Shown here piece by piece: positions 46,433 through 57,100 of a DNA stretch of 64,000 nt. This stretch comes from Symsagittifera roscoffensis (Eukaryota; Xenacoelomorpha; Acoela; Convolutidae). The first letter of the stretch is position 1. Each line of letters begins with the position of its first letter. The notes under the pieces were generated by a model, which did no database searches, was not told the DNA's origin, and was given only the letters and a program-made list of their open reading frames with translations. The stretch spans positions 62,564,282 through 62,628,281 of the forward strand of contig NC_087066.1 of NCBI RefSeq assembly GCF_963678635.1, given 5' to 3'. The position numbers and the translations under genes were made by a program.

Positions 46433-47330
46433 CAATCCGGAGGGGTCCAGGTAGCATAGTTTTTCGCAAATTTTTTCTACAAAAGCGTTTTAGATCGGGT
46501 CTTTTGCATTGAACTAGAAGAGTATAGGCCTTGTGAGCTCAGATCAATAATTTTTAGGTCGAAAGGACCAGATTTGCGGAAAAAGTTAGGCGGAACCTAT
46601 AAGAGAGAAAATTTTAGAATTTGGAAAAAAGACGTTTTGGTTAATAACTTTGGAACTACAGAGCATATCGAGTCAATCTTGGTACCATTAGATCAGAAAT
46701 TAGCTGAACTTACTAGTAGGAAAGAGAATTACTCGAAAAAGCGAGCGAGAAAATTTTTTGAGATTGTTTTTAGCAAATTACACAAATCCGGAGGGGTACA
46801 CCCTTCACGTTTTATAAATTTTTCTGAAAAACCCTTATACCCCTACCAAAAGTTGATAGCGGTTGAACTAAGTAACCTAGGACAGTTCTAGACAAAAAGG
46901 GAAGGCTGAAGGCACAAGACAACCATAATAGATTCGAAGTTAGGCAAGTGATAAGACCCTTCACCGTTAGTGTGAATTGTCAAATAAGTGCCTTAACTTC
47001 AATCCGGAGGGGTCTAGGAAAGGACCCTATACCCTTCCCAGTTAATTCAAACAGCATAAAAGCAACGCAGAACGAATCCGGAGGGGTATAAGCTGAAATT
47101 AAGAAAACTACAAAAAGCTACTTTGACAGAGCTAAGGGCTCCCAATCCGGAGGGGTCGAAATTTTTCAAAGTCGGAGGGGTCCGAATCCGGAAGGGTCTT
47201 ATAGTTGCTAATTCGGAGGGGTTCAAATCCGGAGGGGTCTACTATTAACTAACTCGGAGGGGTGCCAATCCGGAGGGGTCCAAATTCTGACAGTCCGGAA
47301 GGGTCCTATTTGTACCAATCCGGAGGGGTA
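46433..47330 (+). repeat. Cluster of CCGGAGGGGT motifs
   Basis: Thirteen copies of a motif near AATCCGGAGGGGTC start at about 46,433, 46,785, 47,001, 47,074, 47,143, 47,170, 47,184, 47,210, 47,225, 47,252, 47,267, 47,292 and 47,316. From 47,168 to 47,290 they form three tandem 41-42 nt units, each with a weak (TCGGAGGGGT) and a strong (AATCCGGAGGGGTC) copy 14-15 nt apart. Further copies lie at about 44,655, 45,697, 45,728 and 45,957, and two inverted copies at about 44,603 and 45,292. Confidence 0.85.
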
Positions 47331-48107
47331 TTATTTTATTAAGGACTTAGGTAAACGAAAGAAAGACTAAAAAGCGAGAGGTATTAGGTTATTAATAAAC
47401 AGGCTAGGTATCAGTGACTGCACTGGTAACTTGCCTTTCAAAAAGAACCAGACTAATACAAAACAGATCCGAACTCGGATATTCGCGACACTAAGTCTAA
47501 ATTAGAAAGAGCGTGACTCATTGGTGTGGATTGAAACATAATACGTTTTTGGGAAAAGTGACTGCCCTGAGGATTTTAGTAGGTCTAGCTCGGGCAGTCC
47601 GAAGGCAGATAGGTAACACAGTACTCGGTGGGTGCAATAGACGCCCACTTGAGAAAATTACTGCCTTCAAAGTTTTGTCTGTTTGGTGCAGCACCAAGCA
47701 GGGAAAGCTTTTTCTTTAAAAGACAGGTTCGACTATTGTACTGCGACCGACTAAGAGTACAAGACACATACGTTTTTTTTATATATACATTCATATTGTG
47801 TCAATATATAATTTTTGTTTTTGATTTTAAATCAACGTAAACTGTGCTTGATTGGGTAGTGAATACACTATCTTTTAAATTGACTGATAACATCATATTG
47901 TGCTAGTTTCCAGATCTTTGGACCGATAATCGGCTAGTGTGAATAAATTTTATACAAACTGTACTCTGACAACATACAGGGATTCGTGGTCACTATTTAA
48001 TAGAATCTGGTGAAATATATTGTGTTGTGTCATTATTATTGTTAATAAAACTATAAGGTCTCTAGCAATTGAGTCAAGAGTAGGCATAGGAAAGTGACAA
48101 ATAAAGA

Positions 48108-51100
48108 ATGAGTTTAGACAAGTCAAGGATACCAAAACGAGGTAATAGCTCTAGGAAATTCATACCTGAAAAGCAAAGAAAAACGATGACCGATCCTTTT
48201 GTGGATTGGATCAAGCGAACCCGGTCCGATAAAGAGGGGACGGTTTCAGGCAGAATGGTTGAAACGAGAAGTCAAAAGACCTCAGAAGAGCGAAGAGAAC
48301 TGTTAGAAGTGGAGGTCAATACGGACCATACCATGAACGACAACCAGGGAGTAAATGGACTGGAAGGGAGAGGCAGAAGGCTGGCGAGTGAATCTACTCC
48401 GGTAGAACAAGGCCATGATTTTGCCACTTCCACCGGGACGTTGGATCGAGAGGAGATGTCGGAACTGTCCGACATCTCAACTGAATTAACGGCAACTAGA
48501 AGATCTCCGACAGACAACACTATGATGGCAAGCGGAACTGGAAAACAAACAACCTCATCATCGTTCTCAGAAAGAATGAAGAACACCTTCGGAAACATCT
48601 TTCCATTCAGCATGGGAGGAGGAGCAGGAAACGATGGGGAGTCCCAGGAGGAAGAGGATGAAGAGGAGCAAGGGGACTTTGGATCTCAAGTCAGTCTCAA
48701 TAGTTCGATCCAGGAGAGTGAGGCACACGTCGGAAGAGAGACTGGAACCATGGATAAATTTGGTGTAGTGACAACGATAAGCAAAGAGGCAAACACACCG
48801 GGCCAGTCGAAGGACTTCGCGATTAGGACAAGTTCGGAGCCACAACCTGAAGAGAGTAGAACCAGAGGGCTTGGCAACGCGTTAGCGGATCCTGAAATAG
48901 ATAATGATAAAACGTCAAGACAGAGAGTCAAGGCCCGGATCTCTACCAGCACGAAGCTACCTGGGACCGACAGAGTTACACCACCACTAGTGACGCCACT
49001 CATGGATAACGGGGCAGCACTAGAGGAAGCCTTAAACAACATAGTGGGCAGTTTAGGAGAACAAAATGAACAGATGTCGATAAGGATGAGTGAACTGGAA
49101 AGAGCAGTTCACATTGAAAGAGAAAGTCTGCGGGAAGAAATAAACCGCAACAGACAAGAAGTTGGCAGAAGCGAAAAACGCTTGAAAGAAAGAACGGACG
49201 AACATATGACGAGGAACTTGTCGCGAATGACAAGAGAGGCGGAACAGAGGGAGTTACGCTTAAGAGCCGACATGGAAAAGTTAAGAATACAGCAAGAGCA
49301 GTCTCTTGGGTCTCTTGACATAAAGATAGACGCGATGATGGAGAGGCGAACTCAGGCTATCATGGATAGGTTGGACGGGCTACTAAGCAGCAAGAGTGGA
49401 CCAAAAGAAAGAGAGCCGAACTCGGGAGGTCCCAGCAGGGAACCGAGGGTGAACTTCAATGAACATCAAAGGAGGAAAACGTATGGATCCACTAGAGGCA
49501 GGGGCAGTTCATCAGGCTATGCCACAAGGGGTAATACAGCATGGGGCCCGAACAGTAGAGCGAGTTCAACGGGGAACAGACAAACCTCGAACGAACGACC
49601 AACGCAAAGCACACATGCGACTGGGAGAAGCGATTCTGACAACATGGGGCATACAAGCCCGAGGAGGAGTCACATGGGCCAAGCGGGAAACGCTCATGGT
49701 GATTCGGATTGCAGGGATGCACCGCACACAGAGCCTTCGACAAGGTGTGAGGACACTCAAGCGGGACACTCAAGGGATGCTACGGCAATGGCCACAGCAT
49801 TTGAACCCCTGAACAGGTCTTTGGAGACATTCCTGACGCGGTTATCTAGAACCAATGAACGCAGTGAAAAGTCCAGAAGAGTCTTTAAGAAGCCAAGATG
49901 CTACAAGGACGAATCTGATGGCTGTATTGATACCTGGATAGAGGTAATGAAGCTGCATTTCGAGGAAGAGGACTTGTCGGAGAGACAGGAATGCAGCGCG
50001 CTCACCAGCAACTTAGAAGGGACAGCCCTGAACTGTGTCATGGCTAAAAAACAGTATCAACGTGACACTGCTGAGAAAATCTTCGAAATCTTGTTAAACC
50101 GTTTCGGATCAGGGGTGCAGGGGCACCAGGCGATGATGCGCTTCGAGAAACGGAGGCAACGAGAAGATGAAACAATAGACAAGTTTCTCGATGATTTGGA
50201 AATGCTGAGAAGACGCAGCCAACCGGATGAGTCAAACCGAAGGATGAACCTGGCCGTAGCCTCAAAATTCATCGATGGTGTGAAAAATGATGAACTTCGT
50301 ACGATGCTAGCAACGCATTACACACCACTATCAACTAATGCGCCAACACCGGAGGAGTTGAGGCTCAAATCAAAAGAGTATCTTTTGTTGAAACCTCCTT
50401 CGAGATCTGGATATTACAAGAACAATTATGGCAATTTTAACAACGGACCAGCAAACCAAGGGAACAATTGGTACAAACCGAGGGATGATATGGACAAGAG
50501 ACGTTCTTGTGCTAATTGCAGTTCAACAGACCATCATGTGTCAGCATGCCCAGCTTACAAACAAGGCATGAAAGCAATAGGCTTTAGCCTCGAGGACGAA
50601 GATGCGTCAGAGTTGGATCATGAGGATTTCATGAGAGGAGTAATTGCGAAATTTGGCCCGAGGTGTTTCTTTTGTAACTTGGAAGGTCATTTTAAATCAG
50701 ATTGTCCGCAATTCTGGGATGCAGTGGCAGACATCAAGCATCCAAGGCATGAAGAAGCTTTGTCAGGAGTGAAAGCAAGCAAGGCTCGACTTTTGAGCGA
50801 AGCAGAGGCACGCAGGAAGGACAAACCTCAAGAGCTGGCGGCAAAGAAAATGCAAGCAGTAACAGAAGAAGCACGTGAACCGGAACCAGCAACTGCGGCC
50901 GATGACTTCAAGATCGATTATCAGGCAGCCGCAAAGGATGCTCTAGATAGAGTACAGCAGGAATTGGTGACGAAAGAGATCGAACAAAAAGTGAAACTTG
51001 AACTGGAAAATGAAAAGCTTCAGGAGCAACTGAATACCTTCGAGGCAATGGAGTTCGAGGAGACGAAAACACCAAGCAGTTTAGATATGAAACTTAAAGT

Positions 51101-54100
51101 GATCTCCGGTAAGAGGTTCGGCATGGCGCCGCAGGGAAAGAAGATACAGTCGATAATCTCAGTGGCTGGACACCAGGTAATAAGAAATTTGAGTGAACCA
51201 TCAGAGTTCACTTTAATGCATTTGGACACATATGCAGATTATCTGAGGCAGGTGGAGCCACGCACTGAGTCGAGAGCTGTGCGAGCACTACTAACGACGG
51301 GTGGCCCTCGCATGAAGAAACTTCATGGACGCTACTTGGAGGTCTATGGGCCGTATCAAATAATGCTGAACGTGGATGGAATCAGCATCTACACCAGGAC
51401 TTACATAACAACAGATGATGACCAAATGGGGCAGATCTTTTTGGGTGAAGAGGAACTCAAAGTCCGCAGGATAGGCCATGACGCCATGATGGAACAAGAC
51501 GCGGTACATATTGGATATGAAGCAGATGTGACAGCACACCTGCTTGACACCAACGGAACAAAAATCGGAGTCACAGGGCTTCTGGACACAGGCGCGGTGG
51601 TGAGTGTGATGCCGATAAAAACCTGGGAGAGAATGGGCTTCACGCGGGAAGATTTGATTCCTACGAATCTCCGACTAGCCGCTGCAAATCGAGGAACTAT
51701 CTACGTAGCCGGAAGAACACCGGTGACGGTCCTTCACATGGGAGGACGGAACCTTCGGATGAGCTTCCTGGTGGTAGAGAATCTGGACGACACCGACCAA
51801 TTCATCTTGGGCAGAGATTTTGTCAGGAATTTTGACGTGATGATTGACTTGAACAACGGTCTAATACGGATTAGAAACCCGGACCGAAAGTATGTTAAGA
51901 GACCAATTAATAGGATAATAACAGATGAAAATAAGGTACCAGTTTTTTTGGATAGAAAAGTAAAGTTACAACCAGGACAAGCTGTAGTAGCAATTTTTAG
52001 AATGAGAAATTTAAATTCGTTAAGTGATAGCAAACAGGTTTGCTTAGTACCGAATCCAAATAGTCAGAGTTCGGTGATTTTAGGCCGGAGCTTCTCGGTA
52101 ACGCGAAACGGACTGTGTGTCAGTGTGTTGTTGAACACACTGGACACCACGGTTTCAATCCAGCGTGGAAAGAAGCTTGGCTACGCCTTGCCGATGAGGA
52201 CCGACTATGAGGAGACAGAAAACTCAAAGAAATATAGTGTGAAAGACTGTCCTTATCATGCAAATAAAGATAAAATCTTAAAGAGAATTAATGAATTAAA
52301 ATCTATTCATAAATTGTTTTCAATGAAATCCGAAACGGACGACGGCTTATCAAGCTGCTCGAATTTTCCGGAACGCCCCTCGTCATATGAACTAGATTCT
52401 GACAAACCGGTTTTGCCAGAAATAGAACATTTAAAAAGAAAAATAGGTGAGGGAGATTTTGAAAAATTGCGGGACCTCCTAGATCGGAACGCCGAAGTAT
52501 TTTCAAAACATAAGGCGGACATCGGTTGCTGTAATTTCGTCGAACACGAAATCGAACTAGAAGAGGGCGCCGTTCCCCATAGGGAAGGCGCAAGGCGAAT
52601 GACGCCACATAAATCGGAAGCGTGCCGAGCGGAAATAGAAATGTTGCTTGAATACGACATGATAGAACCCTCGAAATCACCATGGGCTTGCGGAGTAGTA
52701 ATGGCGAAAAAGAAAGGGGGGCAGCTTAGATTTTGTTGCGACTTTCGTTACTTGAACGCGGTAACGATTAAAGATGCGTACCCGATACCGCGAATAGACG
52801 AGAGCCTATCTAAACTTGGTGATGCAAAGTTCTTCACCACATTGGACTTAGGTTCTGCCTTCTGGCAGGTTCCTTTGCGGAAAAAGGATAGGGAAAAAAC
52901 CGGTTTCGCGTGCGAATTGGGGTTGTACCAGTGGAAGAGGATGCCCTTCGGCTTGTGCAATGCAACGGAAACCTTTCAAAGGCTGATGGCTCAGGCTTTG
53001 ACAGGAGTGACCAAAAAGTACGGGAATCTCTTGATGTGCTACGTGGATGACGTAGTCATAGCGACACCGACCCTGGAGGATCACATTGACCGGCTCGATG
53101 AGGTCTTCGGATGTATGAAAAGAGCAGGCTTGAAATGCAAACCATCGAAATGTGAAATCCTTAGGGATTCGATCAAGTACCTGGGAAGAATGGTGGACCG
53201 GCATGGTGTGAGGCCAGATCCAGAAGCAGTAGAGGCTGTGCTGACATGGAAAGCTCCTAGAACGGACACACAGCTCATGAGCTTCCTAGGGTTTGCCAAT
53301 GACTACCGAGAATTCATAAAAGGATACGCGGACAAGGTGTACCCGATGCAGAAGCTGATGCGCAACAAAGGGAAAAAGTTCGAATGGAACGATGAGGCAC
53401 AAGTTGCTTTCGAGAACATAAAGCGGGAACTGTGCGAAGCGCCAGTGCTGGGCATGCCTACAGAAAAGGGCATGTATGTTCTTGACACAGACGCATCGGT
53501 GGTGGCCATCTCAGGAATATTGCATCAAGAGCAAGAATGGAACGGAAGAACAGTTCTCCGTCCCATTGCATACGGCAGCAAAGTCTTGAGTGACACAGAG
53601 ATGAAATATGGCGCACCAAAAGCAGAAATGTTTGCAGTAGTTACCTTCGTGGAGAAGTACCGTGCATACTTGGGGAGCGCTCCCTTCAAGTTACGCGTAG
53701 ACAACAGAGCGTTATCCTGGTTGAAGACCTACTCGATGGATCAGAGTTATATTGGTAGATGGATAGTAAGACTGGATGGCTACCATATGATAATCGAACA
53801 CAGGATGCGTGATAAATATCAGAATGCTGACAGTCTCAGCAAGAAAACTGAGTTCTATGAAAGATTGGAGCAGAAGCAGGCCAATCAGGCGGAAGTAAAG
53901 GAGGGATTCTCGTTTCTGGACAAAGAAACTTATGAAGCGCTTCCCTTAACGAGATGGTTGGATAAGTCTGGACATCCAATTCCGGGGCATCCTGAGTTAC
54001 CTGTAGAGAAAGCAGCCGAGATAAAGATCCTGTCAAGGGAGGACCCGGTCCCCTTGGATTTGTTGCTGCGCTCGAACCTGGTCCAGCAAGAACTCTCTCG

Positions 54101-57100
54101 CATGAATATAAACAACCTCTCATTATTGGATAAAACGGTGCAAGTCACACCACAAGTGATGCGGATACTGGGTGGATTGTTAGAAAGAGAAGTGACCAGA
54201 GATGACCCCGAGTGGACAGCAGCAGTGGCATCGCTAACAGTCAGTGAGAAGGTGAAGATCACGCCGTCCAGACAACAGCACGAAGAGAACAAGAGTGATT
54301 GTAGGACAATAGTTCAGCAACTAGTATCCTCAATACCCCAAGAGATTTTAACCAGTACTTCTTACGGACGGAAAGAACAGGGGAGCAGCAAGCGAAAGAA
54401 AACCGTCACCTTTGTAGACCGGGAAAAAGAGGGTGAAGAGGTAGAACAAAATCTGCTGCAAGACTATTTGTCCGGGGAGAAGGATGAGGAGAAAAACCGG
54501 CGATCACAAGATCAACACCCGGGACAAGGAAATTTGTCCGGGGAGTCTGAGATAAACGAGGAAATTCCTGATGAGAAACAGGACCGAGAGAACAAGGTTT
54601 TGTCCGGGGAGTTCAGATGGATGCGAAGAAAGCACAGACATGATCTGGAGGAGCGTGCAGTCTACAGCACAACCTCTTCGACAGATGATGATTCCCGAAA
54701 CTCAGGAATGGACACCTATTCAGACAGGAACTCGAGTTCAGGATCCGAGCTGTCAGAACTGGCGATACACACGCTACTAGTGGAAACTCGGGCGAAAGAC
54801 CTGGACAGAGAGGTGTACCAGGATCCTGACAGTGATCGCTACCTAATACCAAGCGAAAGAATCTTTGACAACGCAGCGGATGACTTAGAAACGATAGCGG
54901 TATCGAAACGTTCGATAAGCCTGTTGCCGCAGAAAGAGGTAGTCAGGACTGATCTTCAGCCGTTTCAACAAGAAACACAACCGTTGGCGAAGATTTGGTG
55001 CGTTAAGATGGAAGAAGACACACATCAGCCCAACGAGCTGAACAGTCAGATGAGAGTCATGAAGACGTACTTGAAAGCGAGATACAGACTCTCGGACCTT
55101 CTAAGGGCGCAGAGAAATGATCGCATGACAAGCAACCTAAAAAGGTGGATAGAAAACGGTGCACCTGACAAAGGTGACCTGGAAGAAGACAGCTATAGGA
55201 TCCTGAGACAATACTTCATGCAGAAGGAGGGGAGATTATATCTGAACAAGGACGGGATCGTGGCTTGCAGGAGAAGAGAAGAAGACAAGGTCTTATACAA
55301 ATATAACGCGTTAGTGTTGCCGCAACTCTATCAGACAGAACTATTATTCAGGTCGCATGATCAGATGGGCCATCAAGGGATCGACAAAGTGTATCAGAGG
55401 ATCCTGAAGCGCTTTGAGTGGCCTGGGATGAAAAAGGCATGCGAGAAATGGGTGACAGCATGTCTGTCATGCCAACAGGTCAAGGATCCTAGGAAGTTGC
55501 GATTTCCTTTACAATCAATTGAGTCGTCTGAATTCAACGAGGTGGTGCAGATAGATCACCAGAAGATATGCATGACAGACAGCGGTTACAACCAAGTCTT
55601 GGTCATGATAGATCACTTCACGAAGTATGCAGAGGCCGTGCCCTGCATCACTGCCTCGGCGGAAGAGACATGCGACCACCTGATCAATACGTGGATAGCA
55701 AGACACGGATGTCCAATGACGTTTCAATCGGACAATGGAACGGCTTTCGTAGGCGAGCTTACGAAAGAGCTTATGAGACGGTCACAAGTCGCTCAGGCTC
55801 ACTCCACGACATACCACCCTCAGACGAATGGCTTAGTGGAAAGACAGAATAGGACGCTAGTGTCGATGCTGAGGGTATATTGTTCCAGGTACATGACCGA
55901 TTGGGACAGATACCTTCCACAGGTGATGGGAGCTTATAATAGCACGCAACACTCCACCACTGGAGTCAGTCCACACATGATGCTGACGGGACACGAGAAG
56001 TCTTTACCCTTGACATTCTTCTACCCAGAGTATGAGGGAAAGAAAACGTTCCCACAGGTCTACGTGAGGGATGTGATCAAACGCCAACAGGAGTTGAACG
56101 ATTTGTGTAGACGAAACACTCAGCAGGCACAGGCAAGGCAGAGGAAAAGATTCGACAAGAAAGCAGCTGGTGCAAAGGCCTACTCGGTGGGAGACTACGT
56201 ATGGGTATTTCAGAACGTTATACCACCGAAAGGAACAAAGAAGCTTCTAAAAAAGTGGAGGGGACCCTTCATGATTACGGAGGTGCACCACGAGGGACGT
56301 TTTTATAGACTGAGTACTGGCCGAGCCGCCCACTACGAGAACATCAAGCCACACAATCCATCGACAGAAGACTGGTGTATACCTGCAGACATGGAAGAGG
56401 GGGATTATCTAATGATGGACCCTGCTTGTGAGATCAATGAAAAAGGCACCAGGGAGAAGAACGATGGAAACGAAGTCGTAGAGGAAGGCACGGATACACC
56501 ATTGGACCTGGATCCCAACGAACAGATCGAAGCAGACGATGAAACCTTGCCCTACGCAGAGGAAGATTGGCAGGATTCCGAACAGACAGAGATTCCCAAG
56601 AACATGGAACCAGATCTTCCGTTCACGATGCAGACTCGTCAGAAAGACGGGATGAGACCAAGAAAGAAATACAATCCTTACGGTGACGACTTTGTAGTGG
56701 ATAGGATAGATCTAAAGAAAATAGTGGAGGAAGTAGTGGGTTTAGAGGAAATAACCGTGTCACAAGACATTGACATAGTCGATGATCACAACGATGAGTG
56801 CGTTGACGACTGGTCGAAACCCGAGGTGGAGTTCGACGATGAGCAACAGCAGTCAAATGAACAAGACCTGACGAACCTGCGTGTCTTAGAGTGGCTGAAC
56901 GAAATGACATCAGACCCTAAAAAGACCAGCGTTACGATTCAAGACGTAGATCGCGAAAGCGCGAAATACATTAAGACCGAACGAGATGATCCTTCCTGGG
57001 CTGCCCAGGAAGGACAACTTCTCATTCCAGCTTCTAATCTTGACTTAATACCCGGTATGCGATCGACGGGGACGCCGATGGATATTTTTGTCCGGGGAGT

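Larger units (their letters stand above)
44501..48107 (+). other. Long leader / probable 5' LTR region of the giant gypsy-type element
   Basis: No LTR pair can be defined because the 3' end is outside the window, and no primer-binding site was recognised. The region is set apart by about 19 scattered CCGGAGGGGT-type motifs, two adjacent hairpins (44,536-44,585), a TATATAAA-like box near 44,693, and a repeated 60-70 nt module beginning ACCCTTCACCG at about 45,900 and 46,958 and ending in the motif. Short frames are present (for example 46,574-46,891, no ATG) but are interrupted by the motifs and not convincing. Confidence 0.5.

Noticed and set aside
46574-46891. 105-codon frame in the retroelement leader
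   Set aside because: No ATG at its start, it reads through a copy of the CCGGAGGGGT motif, and the protein resembles nothing; more likely non-coding leader.
44501-48107. 5' LTR boundaries and primer-binding site
   Set aside because: No TG...CA repeat partner is in the window and no tRNA-complementary 18-mer was recognised with confidence.
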